64,000 nucleotides of DNA from Halobellus ruber (GTDB taxonomy: Archaea > Halobacteriota > Halobacteria > Halobacteriales > Haloferacaceae): positions 829,143-893,142 of the forward strand of contig NZ_JACKXD010000001.1 in NCBI RefSeq assembly GCF_014212355.1, given 5' to 3'. Below the pieces are notes generated by a model. That model was given only the letters and a program-made list of their open reading frames with translations, had not been told where the DNA came from and did no database searches. Shown here in pieces: positions 51,787-58,902 of the stretch (positions are counted from its first letter, which is position 1; every line of letters starts with the position of its first letter). The translations under genes were made by a program, and so were the position numbers.

Positions 51787-52809
51787 TCAGCCCTCCACCG
51801 GAGCGTCGGCCGTTCCGCACAGCGCCGCGAACGTCTCCGCGGCGTCCCCCTCGTCGATGGCCCGCGCGGCCGCCTCGACGCCCGCCTCGATGGAGTCCGT
51901 CAGGCCGGCGACGTGGATCGCGGCGCCGGCGTTCGCGAGGACGATGTCGCGCTTTGGCCCGGTCACCCGGCCGGTCACGATCCCGCGGAGGTCCGCGGCG
52001 TTCTCCTCGGGCGTGCCGCCCGCGACCGCCTCGACTGGCGCCGAGTCCAAGCCGATCTGCTCGGGCGTGACGGTGTACTCCTCAATGGTGTCGCCGTCGA
52101 CTTCGGCCACGACGGTCTCGTCGTGGAGCGCGATCTCGTCCATCCCGGCGCCGTGGACCACCAGCGCCCGGTCTACGGACATCCGGGAGAGCGCGTGGGC
52201 CAACACGGGCACCAGATCGGGATCGTATACGCCGACCACCTGTGCGTCCGCGTTTGCGGGGTTCGTCAGCGGCCCGAGGATGTTGAAGATCGTCCGCATT
52301 CCCAGTTCCTTCCGCGGGCCGATGACCGCCTTCATCGCGGGGTGAAACACCGGTGCGAGCATAAACCCGATGCCGTCGCGCTCGACTGCGTCCTCCACCG
52401 CGGGCGGCTCGGCCTCGATGTCCGCACCGGCGACCTCCAGCACGTCCGCGCTCCCCGAAGTCGAGGAAACGGAGTAGTTGCCGTGCTTTGCGATCGCCAC
52501 GCCCGCACCCGCCGCGACGATGGCGCTCGTCGTGGAGACGTTGATCGTGTCGTAGTCGTCGCCGCCGGTCCCGACGATGTCGACCAGCGGCTTCCGGTCG
52601 GGGTCGATGGTTCGGGCGGCGTCGCGCATCCCCTGGGCGAAGCCCGCGATCTCGGCTTCGGTCTCGCCTTTCGACCTGAGCGCCGCGAGCAGGGCGCCGA
52701 TCTGGGCCTCGGTCGCCTCCTCGAAGATCAGTCGGACCGCCTCGCGGGACTCCTCTTGGGTCAGATCCTCCCCGTCGGCCGCGCGCTCGATGTATTCCTG
52801 GAGTGTCAT
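51787..52809 (-). CDS. trpD: anthranilate phosphoribosyltransferase
   Basis: Transfers phosphoribose from PRPP to anthranilate. 340 residues. GTGGDDYDTINVST is the PRPP-binding loop, KHGNYSVSSTSGSADVLE the anthranilate site, and GFMLAPVFHPAMKAVIGPRKELGMRTIFNILGPLTNP the conserved centre. ATG at 52809; the longer in-frame reading upstream crosses the promoter and is not coding. First gene of trpDFEG, preceded by the inverted repeat at 52822. Confidence 0.96.
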   Translation of the reverse strand: MTLQEYIERAADGEDLTQEESREAVRLIFEEATEAQIGALLAALRSKGETEAEIAGFAQGMRDAARTIDPDRKPLVDIVGTGGDDYDTINVSTTSAIVAAGAGVAIAKHGNYSVSSTSGSADVLEVAGADIEAEPPAVEDAVERDGIGFMLAPVFHPAMKAVIGPRKELGMRTIFNILGPLTNPANADAQVVGVYDPDLVPVLAHALSRMSVDRALVVHGAGMDEIALHDETVVAEVDGDTIEEYTVTPEQIGLDSAPVEAVAGGTPEENAADLRGIVTGRVTGPKRDIVLANAGAAIHVAGLTDSIEAGVEAAARAIDEGDAAETFAALCGTADAPVEG

Positions 52810-52821
52810 CGTGGTCACCGA

Positions 52822-52868
52822 TGTACGGTTTCGTGTTGTAGTGAACGAATCCGTACACCAGTATAAGA
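52822..52868 (-). promoter_or_regulatory. trp operon promoter with operator-like inverted repeat
   Basis: On the minus strand a TATA box CTTATACTGG (about 52860-52869) is followed at once by a 13-bp inverted repeat: TGTACGGTTTCGT at 52822-52834 and ACGAATCCGTACA at 52845-52857, 12 of 13 bases matching, 10-base spacer. With initiation about 26 bases after the TATA box, the repeat would straddle the start site, an ideal repressor position. The trpD ATG is 13 bases beyond. Confidence 0.7.
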
Positions 52869-53060
52869 CTGTCGGAGCGGGTCCACGGCCGTCCCGATAC
52901 GCCGCTGTCGGGCCGCTGAGTGGGATATAGAACCGAGGCGACGCTTCGTCCTCGGGAAATCGGCAGACGGCGGACGCCGGTGTCCGAAACGAAACCTTCA
53001 ATTGTATCCCCAGGAAACTTCGAGTCGCGAAGGAGTGTGCGACAACGCCTTCGACCCGGC

Positions 53061-53135
53061 GGGTTGGTAGTCTAGTCCGGTTATGACACCTCCTTGACAT
53101 GGAGGAGGCCGGCGGTTCAAATCCGCCCCAACCCA
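53061..53135 (+). tRNA. tRNA-Val (anticodon GAC)
   Basis: 75 bases. Acceptor GGGTTGG pairs with CCAACCC, discriminator A. The anticodon stem CCTCC/GGAGG holds loop TTGACAT, anticodon GAC. T-loop GGTTCAAATCC. About 113 bases downstream, GGTTCAGAGTCCGTTCCAACCCA (begins 53248) looks like a degenerate copy of the T-arm and acceptor end. The rest of 53136-53307 has a purine-rich GAAGCGAGCACTGCGAGCG tract and no gene. Confidence 0.97.
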
Positions 53136-53307
53136 CTTTCTGATTCCTCGCAACGGCGAGCGCCAGCGAGGAGTCCGTGGAATCGGAAGTGGTTCCGGAT
53201 GGATTTGAAGCAGGGAGTGAAGCGAGCACTGCGAGCGAAACGACCGTGGTTCAGAGTCCGTTCCAACCCATTCTGCTGTTCGTCCGCCGCTTCGCGTAGC
53301 CGGGGTC

Positions 53308-53820
53308 TCACAGCGCGGCCAACCCACCTGCCAACAACGCCGCGTCGACGCCCAGAAGCACACTCAGCACCGCCCCGCCCGTCAAATACGGCCGCACCGC
53401 TGCCAGCGCCTCGTCGGCGTCCTCCCGCGGGAATCCGCCGTCGACGCCGACCCCCTTACTCATATACGCCCCGAAGGACGGCCGAGAGCCGTCGACGGTC
53501 CGGGCGCGGTAGACGCCGAGTTCGACGACCCCGTTCAGGACGCCCCACAGCAGGAACATCCCGAGGACCAGATGCCCGCGCGGCGTGCCAATCAGCCGCG
53601 GGAGCGGGTAGAGCAGCCAGACCTGATAGAGGCCGGTGACCGGGAGCGCCACCCCGGTCCAGCGGGTGATCCACAGGAGGCGATCCAGCGTCCAGCCGAG
53701 GTCCTCGCCGTTCGCCCCCGACGCGGGGAGGTACAGCGAGGCGACGAACAGGACCGCACCGATCCACAACAGCGCCGAGAGCACGTGGACGACGTAGGAG
53801 GCCGACAGTAGCACTCCCAT
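53308..53820 (-). CDS. CopD/DUF2269-like integral membrane protein
   Basis: 170 residues with about four to five membrane helices. MGVLLSASYVVHVLSALLWIGAVLFVASLYLP, with an early His and a Trp-Ile-Gly motif, resembles CopD/DUF2269-type proteins that may bind copper or heme; a second His is in GTPRGHLVLGMFLLWGVLNG. The ATG at 53820 begins the hydrophobic core; the upstream in-frame extension to 54003 is charged and unlikely. Specific function unknown. Confidence 0.8.
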   Translation of the reverse strand: MGVLLSASYVVHVLSALLWIGAVLFVASLYLPASGANGEDLGWTLDRLLWITRWTGVALPVTGLYQVWLLYPLPRLIGTPRGHLVLGMFLLWGVLNGVVELGVYRARTVDGSRPSFGAYMSKGVGVDGGFPREDADEALAAVRPYLTGGAVLSVLLGVDAALLAGGLAAL

Positions 53821-54035
53821 ACCGGAACCCTGGTCGCCAGCCACCTGTGGGTTTCGGGGGCGGTCGATTGACCCGCGGCGCTGTCGCGAGCGGGGCCGCA
53901 AACAGTCTTCAGCCGCGTCCGGAGCTGCCGGCCGACCGGCAGGTCGAACGAGGAACTGGTGGTGAGCCCCGGGCCCCCACGCGCGGGAACGCGTCTCACG
54001 CAACGTTGAATCTTGTCTCTGACGAACGGGTTCCC

Positions 54036-54224
54036 GTGTCGACGGCGGCCACGACGTTCTGGCGGAACTGCGAGCGCTACCACGACCTCGCCGAACGCTT
54101 CGAGCGTCACGTCGAGGTCACCTGTCCGGACCGCCTGACGGGTCGGAGCGGCTACTACAGTTGTGGCTGCTCGTGGTGTGCGCAAGCGGTCACCTACTAC
54201 GAGTACGCGGGGCCGCGGCTCTGA
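54036..54224 (+). CDS. small cysteine-containing protein, 62 aa
   Basis: Begins at GTG 54036 (MSTAATTFWRNCERYHDLAERFERH). Cysteines at NCERYH, VTCPDRL and YYSCGCSWCAQAV could bind one zinc. The last 22 bases, with the stop codon, are tandemly duplicated. The upstream in-frame reading to 53847 is Arg/Pro-rich and antisense to the previous gene's leader, so I take the GTG. Function unknown; conserved-looking but not recognised. Confidence 0.6.
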   Translation: MSTAATTFWRNCERYHDLAERFERHVEVTCPDRLTGRSGYYSCGCSWCAQAVTYYEYAGPRL

Positions 54225-54244
54225 GTACGCGGGGCCGCGGCTCT
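54201..54244 (+). repeat. 22-bp perfect tandem duplication at a gene end
   Basis: GAGTACGCGGGGCCGCGGCT plus CT, at 54201-54222 and again at 54223-54244. The unit contains GGGGCCGCGG, prone to slippage. The first copy encodes the C-terminal EYAGPRL; the second is after the TGA (54222-54224). Confidence 0.95.
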
Positions 54245-54323
54245 GACCGGGCGGTCGGCAGTTGGCCCGTGTGGACCCCGTCCCGACGGAAAACTGAATA
54301 GATTGGCTACGAGTCACGCGCGT

Positions 54324-54614
54324 ATGGGTGTCCAGGAAGCGGTCAAGACCGCGCTCCAGGAGGATCGTCAGGAGCTGATCCGCGTGCTGGCGGAACACCG
54401 GGTTCGACCCACGCCCGACGAACAGTCGGAGGGAACGAGCCTCGGCGGGCTGTCGGCCGCCCCGAGTTTTCGGTTCGAAACCGAAGCGGGCGGGACCGCC
54501 ATCACCGACCGACAGACCCGCTCTGCGGTCGTCGACGCCCTCGGCGTTCACTCGGAGGCCGACTGCGAGGCCGTCCGCGAGGAGATCGCTGACCACGCCG
54601 CGTGGGACGGGTAG
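54324..54614 (+). CDS. conserved haloarchaeal hypothetical protein, 96 aa
   Basis: Starts at the ATG at 54324 (MGVQEAVKTALQEDRQELIRVLAEHR), 28 bases after AACTGAATAGATT, so likely leaderless. The first 30 residues are an amphipathic helix; the rest is acidic with one Cys. No membrane segment. Not recognised. The next 237 bases (54615-54851) have no gene apart from the promoter CTTAAGCGGCTTATC of the following one. Confidence 0.68.
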   Translation: MGVQEAVKTALQEDRQELIRVLAEHRVRPTPDEQSEGTSLGGLSAAPSFRFETEAGGTAITDRQTRSAVVDALGVHSEADCEAVREEIADHAAWDG

Positions 54615-54851
54615 GCGCCGACTGGCCGAGCCGCCCAGTGGGCCCCGACACCGACTACGCCGCCGGCGACGAGCCGTCCTTTCCCCGAAGCCGGCCGACA
54701 GCGACGGACCGGTTCCTTTCGAGAGACCGGTCGAAGAGTTCGACGTTCTCCCGCCACCGACGGGTGTGCGACGCTGGACGGGACACGCTGAGAGGCCTGT
54801 CGCCGACCCGCGGCCGTCGGACTTAAGCGGCTTATCACCCTACCAAATATC

Positions 54852-55571
54852 GTGGGATCGCCGTACGACGTATTGGGGCTCGACGCCGACGCCGACGAGG
54901 ACGCCGTCGTCCGAGCGTACCGCAAACGGGTGAAGGAGGTCCACCCCGACCACGGGGGGTCGGTCGCGGCGTTCAAACGCGTCCGACGGGCCTACGAACA
55001 CCTCACTGCCGGTCGGGACCCCGCGGCGTTCGAGGCGGGCGAGGCCTCAGCCGGGAGCGACCGACCGGAGTCGACCGACGGACGGACCGGTTCCGCCGAG
55101 GAGGAGGTCTCATCGGCCGGTGACACCGGCGACGGGGATGGTGAACTGGGACCGACGGTCGAGTATCTCGACTACGCCGCAGTCGAGTCCTATGGGTGGA
55201 ACATCACGGACGACGATCTCTTCGAGAAGGCCGAAACAGCGGATCTCGGGGTCGACACCCACGGAATCCTGGTGGTCGAGCCCCGGGAGACCCTGCTGGA
55301 AGCCGCAGAGCGGTACGGGTTCTCCTGGCCGTACGCCTGTCGCGGCGGCGCGTGTGCGAACTGCGCCGTTGCGGTAGTGGAGGGCGACCTCGAGATGCCG
55401 GTGAGTACGGTGCTGGACGACGACCTGACCGACCGCGGGGTCAGACTCTCCTGTATCGGCGAGCCGGTCACGGACGACCTGAAGATCGTGTTCAACATCG
55501 AACACCTTCCGGGGCTCGCGGAGCTACGGCTCCCAGCCGAACAGTTCGGCAGCGCCCGCGCGGACGATTAG
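54852..55571 (+). CDS. J-domain / plant-type 2Fe-2S ferredoxin fusion
   Basis: 239 residues from GTG 54852, 28 bases after a TATA-like GGCTTATCACC. Residues 1-55 are a DnaJ domain: SPYDVLGLDADADEDAVVRAYRKRVKEVHPDHGG, with HPD intact. Residues 56-100 are an acidic linker. Residues about 100-235 are a halophilic [2Fe-2S] ferredoxin: acidic hyperdomain (VEYLDYAAVESYGWNITDDDLFEKAETADLG), cluster ligands in CRGGACANCAVAVV and the distal Cys in RLSCIGEP. Predicted to couple Hsp70 recruitment to electron transfer or to Fe-S protein maturation. An IscA-type carrier lies 1.5 kb away. Confidence 0.93.
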   Translation: MGSPYDVLGLDADADEDAVVRAYRKRVKEVHPDHGGSVAAFKRVRRAYEHLTAGRDPAAFEAGEASAGSDRPESTDGRTGSAEEEVSSAGDTGDGDGELGPTVEYLDYAAVESYGWNITDDDLFEKAETADLGVDTHGILVVEPRETLLEAAERYGFSWPYACRGGACANCAVAVVEGDLEMPVSTVLDDDLTDRGVRLSCIGEPVTDDLKIVFNIEHLPGLAELRLPAEQFGSARADD

Positions 55572-55909
55572 CCCGCGTTCGGGAGGTAGACGTCGTACTC
55601 GCCGTCGCCGTCGACGCCGATCACCGCCCACTCGTAGGTGGGGTCGACGCTCCGGAGCCGGTTTCGTACGTCCCCTGTTGCGGACTTCGGCGCGACGAAG
55701 CATCGGAACCGATACTCCGTGGACGGTTCGCCGCCGTCCGCGAGCGCGCGGCGGCTACGTAGGTCTTCGCCGTCTGCGACGGCCGTGACGCGCACGGTGC
55801 GCCACTTTCGCTCGGCGACGAACTCCGGCCCGTCGCCCGAAACGCTGTAGCCCAGCCGACGGAAGATCGTCCGGGCGTCCTCCGAAGGAGGCATGCTGAC
55901 AGGGGGCAT
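55568..55909 (-). CDS. conserved haloarchaeal hypothetical protein, 113 aa
   Basis: Start chosen at the ATG complementary to 55907-55909 (MPPVSMPPSEDARTIFRRLG) because GATTTAAACT on this strand is centred 30 bases upstream; an alternative ATG lies 15 bases inside. Basic/acidic soluble protein, alpha-beta pattern: ARTIFRRLGYSVSGDGPEFVAERKWRTVRVTAV, then RFRCFVAPKSATGDVRNRLR. The stop overlaps that of the ferredoxin gene on the other strand by 4 bases. Function unknown. Confidence 0.75.
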   Translation of the reverse strand: MPPVSMPPSEDARTIFRRLGYSVSGDGPEFVAERKWRTVRVTAVADGEDLRSRRALADGGEPSTEYRFRCFVAPKSATGDVRNRLRSVDPTYEWAVIGVDGDGEYDVYLPNAG

Positions 55910-56022
55910 GTACAACCGGGTACAACGGCCGACAGTTTAAATCTTGTCACGAACTCACATACCTGGGAACTCCGATCCCGACAGCGGAGGTCGTGGGAAC
56001 GTGGCGCTCACGACCGTCCCAG

Positions 56023-56175
56023 TCACCCGTACACCGCCTCCCCGAGGTCGACCGTCGTCTCACGGACGTGGCAGTACTTCTCGGTGTTGCCCCCGATGAC
56101 GTCGAGACCGTTCGAACAACAGCACACGTCCGTCGTCCCGCAGTTCGGACACGCGCCGAGTTCCGGCACGATCAT
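56023..56175 (-). CDS. small cysteine-rich protein, 50 aa
   Basis: From the ATG complementary to 56173-56175: MIVPELGACPNCGTTDVCCC, then SNGLDVIGGNTEKYCHVRE. CPNC, CCC and YCH provide six cysteines and a histidine, enough for a zinc site. An in-frame upstream ATG at 56205 is possible. The remaining 220 bases to the next gene appear empty. Family unrecognised; the Cys spacing argues against a chance ORF. Confidence 0.6.
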   Translation of the reverse strand: MIVPELGACPNCGTTDVCCCSNGLDVIGGNTEKYCHVRETTVDLGEAVYG

Positions 56176-56394
56176 CGCGGGAGCCGACGGCCGCCGGCCG
56201 TACAATCAGATGGACCCTGCGACGCCGTCAGCGGGGACGGCTGCCGGCGCAACCCTACCAACCCGGATCGACCCGTCCGAGTCGGATGTGAGAACGTCTG
56301 GTCGCGCCCCGGCGGCGGAGTAGCGGACGTTCGGTGCCGCTCGGACGCACGCGCTGGCGAGGCCTGTTCTTGCGACTCCGTCGTACTGGAGCGT

Positions 56395-56784
56395 ATGACG
56401 GTACTTGTTCCGTTCGACGGGTCCGATCTCCCGAAGGCGGCGCTCCTCCGGGCAGCACAGTTCGACGGGCTGTTGAACCAGGGCGTGATCGCGGTCACGG
56501 TCATCCCGCGTGGGGACGCGAAGTACGCAAGGGAGCGAGACTGGATCGACGGGACCGACCCGCTCGCGACCGACAGTATCGTTTCGACGCTCCGGTCGAT
56601 GGTCGCCGACGTCGACCCGGACACCGAGTTCCGGTAGGAGTTCGTGGATCGCTACGCGCCTTCCGGCGCCGTTGGGAGGGTACCACGCCGGTTCGCACGG
56701 GACAACGACACGAGCATCGCGTTCGTCGGCAGCGAGAACGCGGGTCGCGTCGTGACCGGGCTCACCGTCGGCTCGGTGGAGTGA
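56395..56784 (+). pseudogene. universal stress protein interrupted by an amber codon
   Basis: Reading frame of 129 sense and stop codons from ATG 56395 (MTVLVPFDGSDLPKAALLRA) to TGA 56782. Codon 81 is TAG (56635-56637), after DPDTEFR. The frame continues in perfect register with conserved-looking EFVDRYAPSGAVGRVPRRFA and TSIAFVGSENAGRVV. The single substitution (TAG from CAG, TGG or AAG) is the only defect in frame, so the loss is recent. The product also lacks the last Usp strand. It may be translated as an 80-residue fragment. Confidence 0.75.
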
Positions 56785-56829
56785 GCCGAGCCTGTCCCCG
56801 TTGATGCCCCTACTGCGCCGCTCGTCGCT

Positions 56830-57081
56830 TCACTCGTGGGCGGCGTCCCACTCGTCGGGCTTCCGGATGTTGCCGCAGACGTTGCACTCGATCCGCCCCA
56901 TCGTGTCCATCGCGTTGTCCGCGGACTCGCAGTTCGCACACCAGAACCCCCACCGGTGGTCCGCCTCGGAGGTGGTGTAGGCGACGAAAAACGGTCCCTT
57001 GGCGCCGCGCTCGGCGTCGGCCCGGTCGACGTAGACGGTCTCGCCGCGGGGGGTCTCGACGGGGTTGCGGTCGGTCGCCAT
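56830..57081 (-). CDS. DUF5816-like small zinc protein, 83 aa
   Basis: Begins MATDRNPVETPRGETVYVDR at ATG 57081. GAKGPFFVAYTTSEADHRWGFWCANCES and RIECNVCGNIRKPDEW give two CxxC pairs, a typical zinc ribbon. I associate the ERGAKGPF...WGFWCANC pattern with haloarchaeal DUF5816; from memory. Lies 28 bases downstream of the IscA-type gene on the same strand, perhaps one operon. Confidence 0.82.
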   Translation of the reverse strand: MATDRNPVETPRGETVYVDRADAERGAKGPFFVAYTTSEADHRWGFWCANCESADNAMDTMGRIECNVCGNIRKPDEWDAAHE

Positions 57082-57109
57082 CGCGGCTACCGGCCCCGGC
57101 GTGGATCGG

Positions 57110-57475
57110 TCACGTCCGGAACGACTCCCCGCATCCACACTCGCTGACGACGTTCGGGTTCTCGACGTGGAACCCAGCGCCCTGCAGGCCGCCCTCATAT
57201 TGGAGCGTCGACCCGCCGACGTAGTTCTGGCTTGCGGGGTCGACGAACACGCGGAGGCCGTGTTGTTCGACAACCGCGTCGTCGGGTTCCGGCTCGTGAT
57301 CGAACCGCATCCCGTAGGAGAGGCCCGCACAGCCGCCCTGCTGGACGAACAGCCGGAGGCCAGCCTCGTCGGTGTCGAGCCCCTCGGACTCGATGAGGGA
57401 AAGCGCCTCGGAGGCGGCTTCCTGCGTGACGGTCACGGTACCGCCGTTGCCGCCCTCGACCGTTTCGGTACTCAT
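57110..57475 (-). CDS. A-type iron-sulfur cluster carrier (HesB/IscA/ErpA family)
   Basis: 121 residues. The three conserved cysteines are in QQGGCAGLSYGMRFD and at the C-terminus ECGCGESF, the cluster-binding set. ATG at 57475 (MSTETVEGGNGGTVTVTQEA). Carries 2Fe-2S or 4Fe-4S clusters to client proteins in the cytoplasm. Its neighbourhood includes the J-domain ferredoxin, so Fe-S maturation is a reasonable shared theme. Confidence 0.95.
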   Translation of the reverse strand: MSTETVEGGNGGTVTVTQEAASEALSLIESEGLDTDEAGLRLFVQQGGCAGLSYGMRFDHEPEPDDAVVEQHGLRVFVDPASQNYVGGSTLQYEGGLQGAGFHVENPNVVSECGCGESFRT

Positions 57476-57584
57476 AGGACCCACTACCGCACGCACCGTG
57501 TTAATGTTGACGCCGGGTCGACACTGGGGCCGGCGTCCGGCGCCGGGCCGTGCTTATATGTCCGCCCCTGCCGAAGCCGGCCGT

Positions 57585-58007
57585 ATGTACGAAACCATCC
57601 TCGTTCCGATCGACGGTAGCGACCAGGCACAGGCCGCACTCGATCACGCCGTCGCCCTCGCCGAGGAGCACAGCTCGACGGTCAACCTCCTTTACGTCGC
57701 CGATACGAACCGCGACAGCCTCACCGTCCAGGGCGGCGAGGTCGTCGACGCGTTAGAACAGGAGGGCAACCGGATCGTCTCGGAGGCCGTCGAGGGGCTC
57801 GATGCCGGCGTCGACGTCGTCGATACGGTCCTGACGGGGGATCCGGTCGAGACCATCCTCGATTACGCTGATTCCGTCGACGCCGACCTCGTCGTGATGG
57901 GGACCCACGGCCGACGCGGGCTGGACCGATACCTGCTTGGTAGCACCACCGAACGGGTCGTCCGCCTCTCGTCGACCCCGGTGCTCACGATCCGCTCCGA
58001 GGCGTGA
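57585..58007 (+). CDS. universal stress protein (UspA family)
   Basis: 140 residues. MYETILVPIDGSDQAQAALDHA at the start; DADLVVMGTHGRRGLDRYLLGSTTERVVRLSSTPVLTI contains the intact ATP-binding loop G-2x-G-9x-G-S/T. The ATG at 57585 follows a TATA box GCTTATATG by 30 bases, hence leaderless. Cytoplasmic, stress-related by family. Confidence 0.95.
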   Translation: MYETILVPIDGSDQAQAALDHAVALAEEHSSTVNLLYVADTNRDSLTVQGGEVVDALEQEGNRIVSEAVEGLDAGVDVVDTVLTGDPVETILDYADSVDADLVVMGTHGRRGLDRYLLGSTTERVVRLSSTPVLTIRSEA

Positions 58008-58034
58008 GGCGGGCTTCGGTCCCCGTTCGCACTC

Positions 58035-58123
58035 GCCGACCTCGTCGCCGACGTGCGGGCGGGCCCCCACCGAGATCCGTCCGCCGACCTCGTCGCCGAC
58101 GTGCGGGCGGGCCTCCACCGAGA
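58035..58123 (+). repeat. 41-bp direct repeat, 48-bp period, between two genes
   Basis: GCCGACCTCGTCGCCGACGT and the following 21 bases occur at 58035-58075 and again at 58083-58123 with one difference (CCC/CTC). They lie in the 126 bases between the usp stop and the methyltransferase stop. No coding role in either strand is evident. Confidence 0.85.
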
Positions 58124-58133
58124 CCGGTCCGGA

Positions 58134-58898
58134 TCAGCGGCCCGTATCCACCGGCCGCACGCCGACCCCGACGACCAGATCCGGGAGGTCGCTCTCGCCG
58201 ACGACGAGCACGTCCTCGAAGCCCGCGGTCCGTAACGCCGCGGTCAGGCCGTCGACGGTGGTCGTCTCGACCCCCCGCCGCTCCGCGGTTACTGCCGTCT
58301 CGCCGGTCCGGCGGTCGGTGACCCGGTAGTCCACGCCGACGGCCCCCTCGCTCTCGACGTCGACGGCGCGTTCGAGTCGGTAGCGCGACCCGGTGAACGT
58401 CTCGACGCCGGAGTCCGCCACCCCGGAGGCGGCCGTCGGCGCGACGACGACCGCGAGCCCGCCGGGCCGGAGCGCGGCGTAGGCCCCGACACAGACGTCG
58501 ACCGCCGACGCCCGGGCGGCCGCGAACTCCGCTGTACACACTCCGTCGAACACGTTCCGGACCGGTGGCGCGGTCGGACGGCCGCAGACGACTGCCCCGC
58601 CGCGGGCTGCGGCGAACCGGAGGTGTGGGCGTCTGTCGTCGATCCCGACCGCGTCGTACCGCGTGCCGAGTTGGTCCAGAAACGCTCCCACGCTGCAGCC
58701 GACTTCGAGGACGCGTTCGACGTCCGCCGGGAACCGCGCGGCGACTACACGGTCACGCCGCTCGGCCCACCCCTCCGGGATCGTCCGCGCGCGAACCGGC
58801 GCCAGCGTCGTGTCGGTCGAGTGGTCGCCGTCCGGCGCCGCGAGCACGGCCTCGCAGGCCGCAGCGAACGACGGGGGCGCAGCGCGGCGACCGGCCAT
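58134..58898 (-). CDS. class I SAM-dependent methyltransferase
   Basis: 254 residues. The SAM-binding motif I is VERVLEVGCSVGAFLDQLG (about 64-82), motif II VGIDDRRPHL, and a later ADVCVGAYAALRPGGLAVVVAP strand (here SAVDVCVGAYAALRPGG). Substrate unknown. A C-terminal half with DYRVTDRRTGETAVTAERRG suggests a small-molecule or ubiE-like type. ATG 58898 lies 4 bases after the hisD stop, so the two genes are probably co-transcribed. Confidence 0.85.
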   Translation of the reverse strand: MAGRRAAPPSFAAACEAVLAAPDGDHSTDTTLAPVRARTIPEGWAERRDRVVAARFPADVERVLEVGCSVGAFLDQLGTRYDAVGIDDRRPHLRFAAARGGAVVCGRPTAPPVRNVFDGVCTAEFAAARASAVDVCVGAYAALRPGGLAVVVAPTAASGVADSGVETFTGSRYRLERAVDVESEGAVGVDYRVTDRRTGETAVTAERRGVETTTVDGLTAALRTAGFEDVLVVGESDLPDLVVGVGVRPVDTGR

Positions 58899-58902
58899 CC
58901 GG

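Noticed and set aside
49873-52866. 997-residue plus-strand ORF antisense to the trp genes
   Set aside because: It covers trpE, trpF and trpD on the other strand, has Arg/Pro/Val-biased composition and no motif; a GC-rich shadow.
52998-53363. Minus-strand ORFs across tRNA-Val
   Set aside because: They read through a tRNA gene and repeat-like spacer in antisense; no protein features.
56635-56637. TAG as a pyrrolysine codon
   Set aside because: No pyl genes are visible and haloarchaea are not known to use pyrrolysine; nonsense mutation is simpler.
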